Positions 45,162 to 55,569 of a stretch of DNA of 64,000 nt are shown here, piece after piece; position 1 is the stretch's first letter, and each line of letters starts with the position of its first letter. The notes under the pieces were generated by a model. It ran no database searches. It saw only the letters and a program-made list of their open reading frames with translations, and was not told the DNA's origin. Origin of the DNA: a bacterium (GTDB lineage: Bacteria; Planctomycetota; Planctomycetia; Planctomycetales; Planctomycetaceae). Made by a program: the position numbers and the translations under genes. The stretch is from assembly GCA_016124895.1 (NCBI GenBank), contig WGMU01000003.1, positions 1 through 64,000 of the forward strand, read 5' to 3'.

Positions 45162-46427
45162 TCACGCTACTTCGTATGGCTTTGCCAGCCGGAACTTCGG
45201 GTTCTTCTCCAGGAACGCGGCGATGCGGTCTTCGCGGGACAAAGCCACCGGGATGAAGTCGAGGGCCTGCTGCAGGCGTTCGTTCGGTTCGGCACAACTG
45301 AACCGCAGGAAGCCATGGCCAGCGTCGCCGAAGCATTCGCCGCCCAGGCACGCGACACCAAAGTCGTCGTCCGCTCCTTCGAGCAGGTACAGCGCCAGAC
45401 CGTGGCTCGTAATGCCCAGCCGGTTGCAGATCGGGGCGACGTTCGGAAACACGTAGAACGTCGAGGTCGGATCGAGCGAGTGGATGCCGTCGATCTGGTT
45501 GAGCCCCTCGGTCAGCAGCACCACCTTCTCGCGAAACTTCTGCATGACTTCGTCGCGTTCGGCGGCGTCACGTTCGAGGGCTGCCTTTCCGGCGAGCTGC
45601 ACCAGAGCTGGCGTGCAGGATAACGTTGTGTTGATCATCTTGCCGACGGCGTCAGCAATCCGGTCGCCGGTTACGCAGAAGCCCAGCCGCCAGCCGCTCA
45701 TGCTGTAAGACTTGCTGAACGTGTAGCAGGCCATCGCCTGATCCATCATGTCGGGCTGTTCAAGAATCGAGTGATGCCGGCCCTTCCAGACCATGTGGCA
45801 GTACGGTTCGTCACTGAGGATCGCGACGTCTTTACCACGGACCAGATCGGCGATGTCCCGCAGATCCTGCTCGGTCGTGATGCCGCCCGTTGGGTTGTGC
45901 GGCGAGTTGAGGAAGATCGCTTTCGGCGACGCATCCGTATTGAGAAAGTTCTCGATGTCGGAAACTGCAGGGCGGAACTCGTTGCTCTGCAGCAGCGGAG
46001 CGAACACCGGCCGCGCACCGCGTCGCAGGATGTTCGGGACGTACGTCGGGAAGTACGGACTGAAGACCAGGCAGCCGTCGCCGGGATTGAGGAACGCTTC
46101 GCAGAAGAACTGCTCGAAGACCTTCGCCCCCGGACCAACGATCACATTCGACGCTTCAGCCGGAATGTTGAACTCGTCCTTGACGAACTTCGCCGCCGCG
46201 GCCCGGAACTCCGGAATGCCCGGCGAGGGGCAGTAGTGCGACACGTTGTTCTGAATCGCCTCGACGCCGAACTGCTTGGCACTGGCCGTTGAGTCGAACG
46301 GGCTGTCGCCGATTTCGAGTTCGACGACATCTTTGCCCTGGGCCTTAAGCTGCTTCGCGACGGCGAGCACAGTGAAGGCGGTTTCAACGGTCAGGCTTTT
46401 GGAGAATTCGCTGAGGGTGGCAGTCAC
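45162..46427 (-). CDS. PLP-dependent class I/II aminotransferase
   Basis: A 421-residue fold-type I aminotransferase, aspartate aminotransferase-like. Visible: VVELEIGDSPFDS, HNPTGGITTEQDL (the NPTG motif), LSDEPYCHMVW (Asp/Tyr pair around PLP), the Schiff-base Lys in YTFSKSYSMSGWRLGFCV, and the C-terminal substrate Arg region. Start is GTG at 46427 with AAGGA at good spacing. The amino donor is probably aspartate or an aromatic/branched-chain amino acid; I cannot decide which. It is divergent from the phosphatase gene. Confidence 0.88.
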   Translation of the reverse strand: MTATLSEFSKSLTVETAFTVLAVAKQLKAQGKDVVELEIGDSPFDSTASAKQFGVEAIQNNVSHYCPSPGIPEFRAAAAKFVKDEFNIPAEASNVIVGPGAKVFEQFFCEAFLNPGDGCLVFSPYFPTYVPNILRRGARPVFAPLLQSNEFRPAVSDIENFLNTDASPKAIFLNSPHNPTGGITTEQDLRDIADLVRGKDVAILSDEPYCHMVWKGRHHSILEQPDMMDQAMACYTFSKSYSMSGWRLGFCVTGDRIADAVGKMINTTLSCTPALVQLAGKAALERDAAERDEVMQKFREKVVLLTEGLNQIDGIHSLDPTSTFYVFPNVAPICNRLGITSHGLALYLLEGADDDFGVACLGGECFGDAGHGFLRFSCAEPNERLQQALDFIPVALSREDRIAAFLEKNPKFRLAKPYEVA

Positions 46428-46571
46428 GAGGCGGTCCTTTCTCGACAGGCGAGTGTGTTACAGTCGACGTTGAGTTCGGGCGGGAAGCGACGGGGTCCGC
46501 CCGGCGAACGGGAGCGGATGATAATTGCCACCGCGTCGCTTGTCGCACCGATCGGACCTGCGGAAATCGCC

Positions 46572-46988
46572 ATGCACGAAGTCATTCCCCGACAGCTCTG
46601 GATCGGAAACGCCAGCGACGCGCGACGGCCTGCGGACCTGTTGCAGGTGGGAATTCGAGCCGTCGTCGATCTCGCGTACGAAGAGCCGCCGCCAGCCCTG
46701 CCGCGCGAACCGATCCTGATTCGAGTTCCCCTGACCGACGGCGAGGGCAACTCAGCGGAGTCTCTCGAGCTGGCCATTGGCAGCGTTGAGCGGCTCCTGC
46801 GGTCCGCGGTCCCGACACTCGTTGCCTGCAGTGCCGGCCTCAGCCGCTCGCCGCTCATTGCCGCGGCGGCGGTTTCGCGAGTTGAACAGACCCCACTGCA
46901 TGGAACTCTGCAGCGAATTCATGACCAGCGACCGCTCGATGTCTCTCCGGGACTGCTGTGCGAATTTGAGGCGCTCCGGCAGTCGTAG
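46572..46988 (+). CDS. Dual-specificity/tyrosine phosphatase-like protein
   Basis: 138 residues from the ATG at 46572. The CX5R active-site loop is CSAGLSRSP (residues 87-95), followed by helix PLIAAAAVSRVE, and the general-acid Asp may be in VPLTDGEGN. The opening VIPRQLWIGNASDARRPADL matches the DSP fold start. A start at 46518 with GGGAG upstream is also possible. The target is unknown; in a genome rich in Ser/Thr kinases it may remove protein phosphate. Confidence 0.78.
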   Translation: MHEVIPRQLWIGNASDARRPADLLQVGIRAVVDLAYEEPPPALPREPILIRVPLTDGEGNSAESLELAIGSVERLLRSAVPTLVACSAGLSRSPLIAAAAVSRVEQTPLHGTLQRIHDQRPLDVSPGLLCEFEALRQS

Positions 46989-47166
46989 GCAGGTTTTTCC
47001 AAAACCTGCAGATGTGCAGAAGAACTGCGGAACCGCGAGAACATGCTCCACGCAGAATTGAATCTCGCGATGCACCGAATGCGATCGCCGAACCTGGTCG
47101 GGCTTCTGGTTCTGTTTGAGTTGCCACTCGCTGTAATCGATCCGGTTTCGGAGAAACCGGGCTACG
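46985..47166. repeat. Bipartite inverted palindromic repeat, second copy
   Basis: GTAGGC with GCAGGTTTT-TCC-AAAACCTGC (46989-47009), and about 130 bp further CCGGTTTC-GGA-GAAACCGG (47142-47160) then GCTACGG. It matches the pair at 40352-40516 in order, spacing and sequence. It starts at the stop codon of the phosphatase gene. Confidence 0.7.
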
Positions 47167-47386
47167 GTTGCCGCTTGCGACCCTCGGCCAATGCGACCGT
47201 TTCGCGGCGGTTTGAGTTTCCGACGCACGTCCGCTTAACTACCCGCCGCCGGCTGAAATCCGTTCGGTCGGCGATCCTCAGAAAAAACGTGAGCCCGCTG
47301 CGCCCGGTGGTGTGTCGTCTGACCGGCCGCGTATGAGGCTCTGAAATCTCTGCATCTCAAATCTGAAATTCGCGTGAGGAACTCCG

Positions 47387-48619
47387 ATGGTCCACATCAA
47401 CGACAACTACCTGAAGCTGAAGGCCGGCTACCTGTTTCCCGAAATCGGCCGCCGCGTCAAAGCGTTCTGCGATGCGAATCCCGACGCGAAGGTCATCCGG
47501 CTGGGGATCGGCGACGTGACCGAACCTCTGCCGCCAGCCATCGTCGAGGCGATGCACGCAGCCGTCGACGAAATGGCGAACCGCGATACGTTCCGCGGCT
47601 ATGGTCCCGAGCAGGGTTACGACTTCCTGCGGAACGCGATCGCCGAGAACGATTTTCAGGCGCGCGGCTGCAACGTCTCGGCGGACGAAATCTTTGTGTC
47701 GGATGGATCGAAGTGCGACACCGGTAATATCCTCGACATCTTTGGCGCGGATAACACGGTGGCCGTGACGGACCCCGTTTACCCGGTCTATGTCGACACG
47801 AATGTCATGAGCGGCCGAACTGGAGCGGCTGACGCTTCCGGCCGTTACGCCGGGCTGGTCTACATTCCGGTCACAGCGGAGAACAACTTCACGCCGGCAC
47901 TGCCCGATCAGCGAGTCGATCTGATCTATCTGTGCTTCCCGAATAACCCGACGGGAACGGTCGCGAGCAAAGAGACGCTCAGGCAGTGGGTCGATTATGC
48001 GCAGGCGAACGACTCGATCATTCTGTTCGACGCTGCCTACGAAGCTTTCATCACCGATCCCGAGATTCCGCATTCGATTTATGAGATCGAGGGGGCGCGC
48101 GACGTTGCCATCGAGTTCCGCAGTTTCAGCAAGAACGCCGGCTTCACGGGAACGCGCTGTGCCTTCACCGTCGTGCCGAAGTCGCTGCGAGGCAAAACGT
48201 CGAACGGTGATTCGGTCGAGATTCACCCGCTGTGGAACCGCCGTCACTGCACCAGGTTCAACGGTGTTTCGTACCCGATCCAGCGCGGAGCCGCCGCGGC
48301 CTACAGCGCAGCCGGCCGGCAGCAGATCGGCGAACTGGTCAGTTTCTATCTGGAAAACGCGCGATTGCTGCGCGAAGGTCTGACGCAGGTTGGCATCGAC
48401 GTTTATGGCGGTGTGAATGCTCCGTATGTCTGGCTGAAAACGCCGAACGATCTGAGCAGTTGGGACTTCTTCGACCAGTTGCTGCAGAAGGGCCATCTCG
48501 TAGGAACACCCGGCAGCGGCTTCGGCGCCGCTGGCGAGGGCTACTTCCGTCTGAGTGCCTTCAACAGCCGGGCAAACGTCGAGGAAGCCGTTCAACGGTT
48601 CGTGAAGTCACTGAGTTGA
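47387..48619 (+). CDS. dapL: LL-diaminopimelate aminotransferase
   Basis: 410 residues. Converts tetrahydrodipicolinate and glutamate to LL-diaminopimelate in one step of lysine and peptidoglycan-precursor synthesis. Diagnostic DapL motifs: [20 protein letters not shown] at the start, [56 protein letters not shown] and the PLP Lys in [25 protein letters not shown] precedes the ATG. The DapL route is known from plants, chlamydiae, spirochaetes and others and fits the PVC-group assignment. Confidence 0.96.
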   Translation: MVHINDNYLKLKAGYLFPEIGRRVKAFCDANPDAKVIRLGIGDVTEPLPPAIVEAMHAAVDEMANRDTFRGYGPEQGYDFLRNAIAENDFQARGCNVSADEIFVSDGSKCDTGNILDIFGADNTVAVTDPVYPVYVDTNVMSGRTGAADASGRYAGLVYIPVTAENNFTPALPDQRVDLIYLCFPNNPTGTVASKETLRQWVDYAQANDSIILFDAAYEAFITDPEIPHSIYEIEGARDVAIEFRSFSKNAGFTGTRCAFTVVPKSLRGKTSNGDSVEIHPLWNRRHCTRFNGVSYPIQRGAAAAYSAAGRQQIGELVSFYLENARLLREGLTQVGIDVYGGVNAPYVWLKTPNDLSSWDFFDQLLQKGHLVGTPGSGFGAAGEGYFRLSAFNSRANVEEAVQRFVKSLS

Positions 48620-48626
48620 TGGTCCT

Positions 48627-48702
48627 CCGTAGAGCCGGTCCCCGCCGGCCAAATCGGTTGCACGATTGAGGGGTCTGGCTGGCCGATATGATCCGGCCCT
48701 AC
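48627..48702. repeat. Paired palindromic repeat between dapL and the DUF58 gene
   Basis: CCGTAG followed by GCCGG-TCCCCG-CCGGC (48634-48649) and, after about 30 bp, GGCCGATATGATCCGGCC then CTAC. The outer CCGTAG/CTAC ends match the other palindrome pairs in this window. It includes an ATG (48688) that would otherwise look like a start for the next gene. Confidence 0.55.
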
Positions 48703-48717
48703 CTGCAAAGGCATCGC

Positions 48718-50238
48718 ATGGCAGAACAGCGTTCGACGTTGCCGAGTCGGCCGATGCCTCTGGTGGGAATCCTGGCGTTCACGGCCGGGGCCGGAATGCT
48801 CTACACGGCCCGGTTTACGGGCGAGCAACTGAGTCAGCAGACCCACCTGGACGGCGGACTGGCGCGCGTCATTTCCGGCGGGATCGGCGTGCTGCTGATG
48901 CTGTGGGGCGTGCGGCTTGTCGCGACGCGGTTCGGACCGAAAGTCGGCCGGCGCGTCAGTCGACTGAACCGTCAGCGCGTCATGCTGCCGCGCGAAGGCA
49001 TGATGTATCTGCTGATCATGATCGTCGCGTTCGTCGCGTCGCTGATCGGACGGTCGAACATGCTGATGCTCGTATTTTCGATTATGGCCGGACCGTTCAT
49101 TCTCAACGGCTGGGTGACGTTTTCGCTGCTTAAACACAACCGGCTGCAGCGGAGACTGCCTCGCCGGGCGATGGTCGGCGAACTGCTGTCGGTCGAGGTC
49201 ACGCTGCAGAACCGCAAGCTGTGGTTTTCCTCCTGGCTGATGCTTGTCCGCGACCGCGTTGCCCGCGAAAGCAGGCGGTCGCTGCTGGTGACGGACGAGT
49301 CGGTGCTCGAACCGGCCGTCCTCTTTGCAAGCGTGAGGCCGGGCCAGGAGCGGACAGCTCGCTACCGGCTGAAGCTGAATCGACGCGGGCGGTATCTGTT
49401 CGGTCCACTGGAAGTCTCGACGCGATTCCCGCTGGGGATTGTCGAGCGCGGCTTCATCACAGATGTACGCGGCGAGCTGATCGTGCATCCGCAGATCGGA
49501 CATCTGACGCCCGCATGGCGTCGCGAGGCACGGCTTGCTGCAGAGATGGTTACTCGTCAGCAGACGCGGCGCGGCATGTTCGAGGACGAGTTTCACCATC
49601 TGCGGGACTATCGCCCGGGTGACAACCCGCGCGACATCCACTGGCGAACGTCTGCGCGAATGAATGATCTGATGGTGCGCGAGTTTCATCAGAGCCGAGA
49701 TCGCGGGCTGATTCTGCTGCTGGATCTCTGGCAGCCGGATCGGCCGCAGTCCGAGGATCGAGACCGTGTCGAGTTCGCCGTCAGCTTTGCGGCAACCATC
49801 TGCGTCGACCATCTGCGGCAGACGCGCGGCGTTGAACAGCACCTGCTGATTGCCGGGGACGGAATTGCCGACGTGCGGGCAGACGCGGGCAGCGGAGCGA
49901 TCGAAGCACTGCTCGACGCGCTGGCTCTGGCGAAAGCCGGTCGCTGCGACGGCCTGCCGACGATTGTCGACCTGGCGGCGCGTGAGGAGTCAGCGATGCA
50001 CCGGACCGTGCTGATTTCGTCACGACCAGAGGAAGATCTGATTTCACTGCGCGTGCCGTTTGCGAATCAGCCGCGCGACGCCGTCGCAGATAACGTGCCG
50101 TATCTCGCTGACCGGCTGCCGGGGATCGAGTTCTATCCAGCGAATCCGTTCACCGTGTCACGGCTCTTTCGGCTGGATACGTCATCCGAACCTGCGTCGA
50201 TTGCCGCCGGCCTTTCGACCGCGAGGGCCACACGATGA
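48718..50238 (+). CDS. DUF58 domain protein
   Basis: 506 residues from the ATG at 48718; an ATG at 48688 lies inside a repeat and is rejected. Four hydrophobic helices occupy about residues 15-120. Then comes the DUF58 (vWA-like) domain with the signature DYRPGDNPRDIHWRTSAR, preceded by RGRYLFGPLEVSTRFPLGI and followed by GLILLLDLWQP. DUF58 proteins normally work with a MoxR AAA+ ATPase and a transglutaminase; here only the transglutaminase is adjacent, sharing ATGA at the junction. The function is not established. Confidence 0.88.
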   Translation: MAEQRSTLPSRPMPLVGILAFTAGAGMLYTARFTGEQLSQQTHLDGGLARVISGGIGVLLMLWGVRLVATRFGPKVGRRVSRLNRQRVMLPREGMMYLLIMIVAFVASLIGRSNMLMLVFSIMAGPFILNGWVTFSLLKHNRLQRRLPRRAMVGELLSVEVTLQNRKLWFSSWLMLVRDRVARESRRSLLVTDESVLEPAVLFASVRPGQERTARYRLKLNRRGRYLFGPLEVSTRFPLGIVERGFITDVRGELIVHPQIGHLTPAWRREARLAAEMVTRQQTRRGMFEDEFHHLRDYRPGDNPRDIHWRTSARMNDLMVREFHQSRDRGLILLLDLWQPDRPQSEDRDRVEFAVSFAATICVDHLRQTRGVEQHLLIAGDGIADVRADAGSGAIEALLDALALAKAGRCDGLPTIVDLAAREESAMHRTVLISSRPEEDLISLRVPFANQPRDAVADNVPYLADRLPGIEFYPANPFTVSRLFRLDTSSEPASIAAGLSTARATR

Positions 50239-52652
50239 CGAGGATTTTTCATCTGAGTCTTTACTCGCTGATCGCCATTGCTGCGATGATGCTCAGCATG
50301 GCCGAAGGGACAGCAATTCCAACCGGGCTGACAGTCCCGGCGGCCCTGCTCGCCTGGTTTCTCAACGAGAAACGGCGCACGGTGCGGCTGCGAACACTGA
50401 CCGCCAACGTGCTCGGCGTTCTTGCGTTCGGACTGGCGGGCGCCGAACTGCTGTATTCGCAACTCGAGGAAAGCGGCTTTGCACAGGAACGCCGAGTGCT
50501 TGCCGGTGCACACCTGCTGAGCTACCTGACCTGGATTGCTCTGTTCCAGGCGAAACAGGGCAGGCAGTACTGGTGGCTGCTGGCACTCAGCGTGATGCAC
50601 GTTGCCGTCGGTTCGATTCTCACGCAGGACAGCGCGTTCGGACTGCTGATGCTGGCCTACGTGTTTCTGGCTCTGTGGACGCTGTCTGTCTTTTCGCTGT
50701 ATCAGGCGAGGTTTGGTTTCGAGCGGGCTGAGTCGGATGCGGGCGATGTCACACTGCTGGGGACGACGGTCATTCCGCAGCGTGACCGGCATGGCAAGCC
50801 AGAGACGTTGCTCGCCCATCATCAGCCGGACGAGTTTCAGGGAGCCATTCAGCTCGACGCGGACGAGCACTGGATCAACCCCCGTTTCGTGCTGGGGATC
50901 GGCACGACGTCACTGATGTCGCTGGTCGTTGGAATGATCTTTTTCGTACTGATTCCGCGGGTCTGGGTCGTGCGGCAGCATGAGTTCAATGACGACTTCG
51001 ATGCGCCGATCCGCAACTACACGGGATTCACTGACGAAGTCCAGCTCGGCGAGCTGGGACAGATTCTTGAAAGCAACCGGCCAGTCATGCAGGTCCGGTG
51101 TTCGCTTCCGCTGACGGACGAGGAAATTCCCGTTGAACAGGCCGCCCGAATGATGGGTTACGCCGAGCCACTGTTTCGCGGTTCGGTGATGGGGCATTAC
51201 GAAAACGGACGCTGGCAGGTTCTGCCGGAAAGTCAGACGGCCGCTCCGCTGGTACCACCGCGAGAACTGCGGAGACGCATTCTTCAACGGATCATCCTGC
51301 ACGAGACGAGGTCACGTACGCTGTTCGGGATGCACCCCATCTTTGGAGCGTCGTTTGAGTCGGATTTGATACGTCCCCGGATCGACGTTGCGACGTCCAT
51401 TCTCTTTCGTGATGAGGCCGAGAAGAAAACTTCGGCTGGCCGCGAAGTTGAGTACGCGCTTTATTCCGAGGAGCGATCGCGGCCATTCATCCGCTCGTAT
51501 CCCGCTGTGTCCGCTCAGTTGCTTCGGCAGAAGATCCTGCCGAAGTTTCTGGAGCTGCCCGCAGCGCTGACGCGGCTGCGGAAACTCGCGGAAGAGCTCG
51601 ATGCCCAGGTCGATCGGTTTGAGCAGTCGAAGCAGCCGGTCGATGAGCGGATTGCTCACCAGATTGAAGACTACCTGGGGCACAATTCTGAATTTACCTA
51701 CTCGCTGAAGGACGAAGTGATCGACGGCTCCATCGATCCCGTGGAGGACTTTCTGTTCAATCGAAAGTCAGGTCACTGCGAGTATTACGCGTCGGCAATG
51801 GCGCTGTTGCTGCGGGCGGCGAATATCCCCTCACGACTGGTCAGCGGCTTCAAAGGCGGCGAACAGGATCCGTATTCGGGAGCCTTTGTCGTTGAAGAGC
51901 GGCACGCTCATGCGTGGGTCGAAGCTCGGATCAATGGTCGCTGGCAGACGTTCGATCCGACGCCGGCCACTCGGGATGACAGCGTGCGCGAGGTCGGTGC
52001 AGAACGCAGCGTCTTCAGTGCGACAAAGAGTTTTCTGACGACGCTGTGGCAGCAGCGCGTCGTCCGGCTCTCGAAGGAAGAACAGCAGCACAAGATCTAT
52101 TCGCCGTTGAGCGAAGTCCTGAAACACATGGCGATGAATGCCTCCGGCCTGCTTGGCGGCGACAGGCGGAAGATTGTCGAAATCCTCTCGGACCCGCGCC
52201 GCTGGTTCAGCCTGCCGATGTTTATTGGTACGGCTCTCCTGCTGTCAGTGCTGCTGACGGCGAGGTATCTCTGGCGGCGCCTGTTTCCGGAAAGCCGCAG
52301 CCTGCGCGACTGGCTCGTGCTGCTGCGTCGTCAGGTGCAGCGGTGGTTTGCTCGCGATGAGCCGACAATGCGAATCGCGTTTTACGAACGCTTCAGGAAC
52401 ATTCTCGCGCGGCACGGACTGGCGCGAGCGGCGTCGCAGACACCTGGCGAGTTCGCTGACGTGGCTTCACGCGAGCTGGCGACGCGACTGACGGCGGCGG
52501 AGCTGGAGGGCTTCCCGGACGACCTCGCCGCACTCTTCTACCGCGTGCGTTTCGGTCGGCAACCGCTGACTGCTGACGAGCTGGGAAGCTTGAACGACCT
52601 GCTCACTCGCCTCGAATCCGCACTCAATTCGCATCCCGCCAGACCGCGGTAG
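50235..52652 (+). CDS. Membrane transglutaminase-like protein (TgpA type)
   Basis: 805 residues: six or so N-terminal helices, a DUF3488-type region, then a transglutaminase core with the catalytic Cys in KSGHCEYYASAMALLLRAAN (near residue 515), His in EERHAHAWVEA and Asp in WQTFDPTPA. A C-terminal helix (FIGTALLLSVLLTARYLW) leads to a DUF4129-like segment. In other bacteria such proteins have a periplasmic transglutaminase domain of unclear substrate. Its ATG overlaps the stop of the DUF58 gene (ATGA), so the two are translationally coupled. Confidence 0.9.
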   Translation: MTRIFHLSLYSLIAIAAMMLSMAEGTAIPTGLTVPAALLAWFLNEKRRTVRLRTLTANVLGVLAFGLAGAELLYSQLEESGFAQERRVLAGAHLLSYLTWIALFQAKQGRQYWWLLALSVMHVAVGSILTQDSAFGLLMLAYVFLALWTLSVFSLYQARFGFERAESDAGDVTLLGTTVIPQRDRHGKPETLLAHHQPDEFQGAIQLDADEHWINPRFVLGIGTTSLMSLVVGMIFFVLIPRVWVVRQHEFNDDFDAPIRNYTGFTDEVQLGELGQILESNRPVMQVRCSLPLTDEEIPVEQAARMMGYAEPLFRGSVMGHYENGRWQVLPESQTAAPLVPPRELRRRILQRIILHETRSRTLFGMHPIFGASFESDLIRPRIDVATSILFRDEAEKKTSAGREVEYALYSEERSRPFIRSYPAVSAQLLRQKILPKFLELPAALTRLRKLAEELDAQVDRFEQSKQPVDERIAHQIEDYLGHNSEFTYSLKDEVIDGSIDPVEDFLFNRKSGHCEYYASAMALLLRAANIPSRLVSGFKGGEQDPYSGAFVVEERHAHAWVEARINGRWQTFDPTPATRDDSVREVGAERSVFSATKSFLTTLWQQRVVRLSKEEQQHKIYSPLSEVLKHMAMNASGLLGGDRRKIVEILSDPRRWFSLPMFIGTALLLSVLLTARYLWRRLFPESRSLRDWLVLLRRQVQRWFARDEPTMRIAFYERFRNILARHGLARAASQTPGEFADVASRELATRLTAAELEGFPDDLAALFYRVRFGRQPLTADELGSLNDLLTRLESALNSHPARPR

Positions 52653-52953
52653 CTCTTTGAGCCTCGTTCAGCCTCCCGAAGGATCCCGGCAGCCTGAATC
52701 TGTCGAACGACCGCGTTTCTATCGCTATCAGTCGCGATTCGCTGGTGACGCCACTCGCTGAGCCCAGAGTTGTCAAATCAGCGCCGAATCTCCGCCGAAA
52801 CGTCCACGAAACCGCACCCGAACTGCAAATCTCAGTCGACCAGCGATCGCTGGTAAAGTTTGACGGTCAGGCAGCCGATAACGCCTGTAGCGGTTATATC
52901 GACGCGCGGAGCGCCCGTGCGCCGGATTTCCGACGCCGCATCAGGGGTAAGCA

Positions 52954-55518
52954 ATGTTCCGGCTGATTCGACTGACTGTACTGCTGCCACTGGCGGCCGT
53001 CGCCGTTTCCGGCTGTAACGGCATCGCCGAAGTGGACGAGCTGCAGTACCTCAATGAGACTGACCAAGTCGACTACTATCTCGACCAGGCAACGAATATC
53101 GAGTGGCCGCACGCCGAACAGGAGCAGACTCCCGAGGTGTCACTGTCCGGCTCCCCGCGTACGCTGCTCGAACTGAAGAACGACGACATCCACAACATGA
53201 CGCTGGCCGAAGTGCTCCGCATCGGGCTCGAAAACAGCCGTGTCATCCGCAGTCGCAACGCGTTTCTCTCGCCCGGCAATGCCGTCCTGACCAATCCGCT
53301 GAACGTCGGCAGCTTTTATGACCCGTCGATTCAGGAAACCGGAGTCCTGTTCGGTGGCCGCGGTATCGAAGCAGCACTGTCAGCATTCGACACCCAACTG
53401 CAGACGACGATGCAGTGGAATCGAAACGAGGTCGTGCAGAACAACTCGTTCAGCAGTGGCGGAGTCCCTGCAGGGATGGCACGAGTCAGTGACGGAGCGA
53501 CGTTGAATTCAAGTCTCACCAAGAACTTTGGAAACGGTGGTCAGTTTGCACTCTCCCACAACATCAACTACCTCAGTGCAAACCAGCCGAACCAGCTATT
53601 CCCGTCGGCTTACACCGGCGTCCTGCAGGCAACCTACCAGCACCCGCTGCTGGCAGGTTCGGGAACTGAGTTCACCCAGGTGGCCGGCCCCATTGCGAAC
53701 GCGTTCGGCGGACTGACCGGCGTGACACAGGGCGTTATCATCGCCCGGATCAACAACGACATCTCCATTGCCGGTCTGGAAGAGGATTTGACGGGTCTTG
53801 TCAAAGACGTTGAGGATCAGTACTGGGATCTTTACCTGCAGTATCGCCTGTACGACACACTGGTCACGACGCGGAACAGCACTCTGCGGACCTGGCGTGA
53901 TGCGAAACGGAAGCTCGAAATCGGCGGCGTGCGAGGTTTCTCCGTCGAAGACGAAGCGCAGGCCCGCGACGGGTATTTCCAGGCACAGGCTCGCGTGCAG
54001 CAAACGTTGTCGCAGCTTTACCAGTCTGAGGCTGCGCTGCGGCGTCTGATCGGACTACCGGTCAGCGACGGCGAGATCATCCGACCGTCAGACGAACCCG
54101 TGACGGCGAAGCTCGAACCAGACTGGGCGCGCGCCGTGGCGGAAGGGCTGACGCATCGTGTCGAACTGCGGCGCCACAAGTGGAACATCAAAAGTCTGGA
54201 ACTGCAGCTCGACGCGGCAAAGAATCTCGTCCGCCCGCGACTGGACTTCATCGGCGGGTACGCCGTCAACGGCTTCGGCGATAATCTGATTGACTCCAAC
54301 GATAACGAGTTCTCCAGCGTCTATGGCAATCTGACAGGCGGCCAGAACACGGGCTGGAATGCCGGCTTCATTCTGCAGATGCCGATCGGTCTGCGGTCAG
54401 CCCAGGCGCAGGTGACGAATATTGAACTGCGGCTCGCCAAAGCGCGGGACGTGCTTTCTGCTCAGGAACTTGAGATCGCGCACGAACTCGGCAACGCGTT
54501 TCAGCAACTCGCTGAGAAGTACGTGACCGCTCAGACGAATTTCAATCGCCGCCGCGCAGCTCAGGATCGGGCTGATCTCGTCGAGAAGAAATACAAAGTC
54601 GGAACGCAGACGCTCGACCTGTATCTGCGGTCGCTAGCGAGCCTTGCTGACGCAGAAGTCGCCTATTTCCAGGCGATCGTCGAATACAACCAGTCGATCA
54701 TTAACCTGCAGTATCGGATGGGAACGCTGCTGCCTTACAACCAGGTCTTCATGTCAGAGGGTGAGTGGGATCCGGATGCGTACTGCGACGCACTGCGGCG
54801 GGCTCGCGCCAGGACGCACGGTCTGGACGCCTCGAAATTTCTGCACGCGGAACCCACCGAGTTTGTCGAGTTCGACGCACACTGGGCCGACGGTGCTTAC
54901 CACGAAGGCGTTCTGGACCCGGTTCCGGCAGATGTACCGTCCGATGAGTCTGCGGTTGAAGCAATCGATCCGGCCGTCTCCCTACCCTCGGTGGAAGACG
55001 CGCCGCAGGCGTCGACACCAAAGGTCAACGAACTGCCCGAACCGCTTCCAATTCCGGATCCGCCAGCCCGCCGGCTTGCACCTCCCGCTGAAGACAACCA
55101 ACCACTGCCGATTGTTCCACCCGGCCGCGCGTCTGCCCGCAAGGCCGTCCCTGAAAGCGAATCGGGAGCGCCGTCCACAGCAGTGCCTGAACTGACCGCC
55201 CCACAATCGGAGACGTCACTCAAGCCCGCGGTACTCACACCCGCCTCAATGCAGCAGGCGTCTGGAAAGTCAGCACCGCGATCTGCACTGCAACCGGAAC
55301 CGCAGTGGAAGCCGGAGCGGCTGCCGTCGCTGGAAGACCTGACGGAACGCAGGTCGTCGTCGAAGCAGCGTCCGCAAGGCTGGGCTCCAACGCGCCGTCA
55401 GCCAAAAGCTGACAGCACCGCTGCCACGCGCAACTCGACAAAGCCAGTTGCGGCGTCGCCGACCTTTCAGTCGCCGATCAAAGCGCAGCCGGACACGCTG
55501 ACGAGCGTCCGGCGCTGA
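52954..55518 (+). CDS. TolC-family outer-membrane efflux lipoprotein
   Basis: 854 residues with a lipoprotein signal (LLPLAAVAVSGC; lipid-accepting Cys21). Residues about 85-600 carry the two OEP helical repeats: IGLENSRVIRSRNAFLSPGN, VEDQYWDLYLQYRLYDTLVT, YQSEAALRRLIGLPVSDGE, and LRSAQAQVTNIELRLAKARD with VEKKYKVGTQTLDLYL. These form the periplasmic channel that pairs with an inner-membrane pump, none of which is adjacent. From about 640 a proline- and serine-rich tail of over 200 residues appears disordered, longer than usual. The stop lies 18 bp before the target duplication of an inserted transposon. Confidence 0.9.
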   Translation: MFRLIRLTVLLPLAAVAVSGCNGIAEVDELQYLNETDQVDYYLDQATNIEWPHAEQEQTPEVSLSGSPRTLLELKNDDIHNMTLAEVLRIGLENSRVIRSRNAFLSPGNAVLTNPLNVGSFYDPSIQETGVLFGGRGIEAALSAFDTQLQTTMQWNRNEVVQNNSFSSGGVPAGMARVSDGATLNSSLTKNFGNGGQFALSHNINYLSANQPNQLFPSAYTGVLQATYQHPLLAGSGTEFTQVAGPIANAFGGLTGVTQGVIIARINNDISIAGLEEDLTGLVKDVEDQYWDLYLQYRLYDTLVTTRNSTLRTWRDAKRKLEIGGVRGFSVEDEAQARDGYFQAQARVQQTLSQLYQSEAALRRLIGLPVSDGEIIRPSDEPVTAKLEPDWARAVAEGLTHRVELRRHKWNIKSLELQLDAAKNLVRPRLDFIGGYAVNGFGDNLIDSNDNEFSSVYGNLTGGQNTGWNAGFILQMPIGLRSAQAQVTNIELRLAKARDVLSAQELEIAHELGNAFQQLAEKYVTAQTNFNRRRAAQDRADLVEKKYKVGTQTLDLYLRSLASLADAEVAYFQAIVEYNQSIINLQYRMGTLLPYNQVFMSEGEWDPDAYCDALRRARARTHGLDASKFLHAEPTEFVEFDAHWADGAYHEGVLDPVPADVPSDESAVEAIDPAVSLPSVEDAPQASTPKVNELPEPLPIPDPPARRLAPPAEDNQPLPIVPPGRASARKAVPESESGAPSTAVPELTAPQSETSLKPAVLTPASMQQASGKSAPRSALQPEPQWKPERLPSLEDLTERRSSSKQRPQGWAPTRRQPKADSTAATRNSTKPVAASPTFQSPIKAQPDTLTSVRR

Positions 55519-55536
55519 CAGTCTCGGAACTCAACT

Positions 55537-55544
55537 CAAAGATA
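55537..55544. repeat. Left target-site duplication (CAAAGATA)
   Basis: CAAAGATA directly precedes the left inverted terminal repeat and is repeated exactly at 58025-58032. An 8-bp duplication is the size known for the IS1595 family. Confidence 0.9.
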
Positions 55545-55569
55545 GGCAATAATATACTAGGCTCACCAT
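55545..55569. repeat. Left terminal inverted repeat of the IS1595-family element
   Basis: It begins GGCAATAATATACT and ends CTCACCAT. Its reverse complement matches the right end at 23 of 25 positions. Confidence 0.9.

Noticed and set aside
40352-47166. CRISPR-like repetition
   Set aside because: The repeats are isolated pairs of hairpins in separate gaps, without regular spacers or cas genes.
47357-48595. 412-codon minus-strand frame opposite dapL
   Set aside because: dapL has unmistakable motifs in the plus frame; the antisense frame is a by-product of codon bias.
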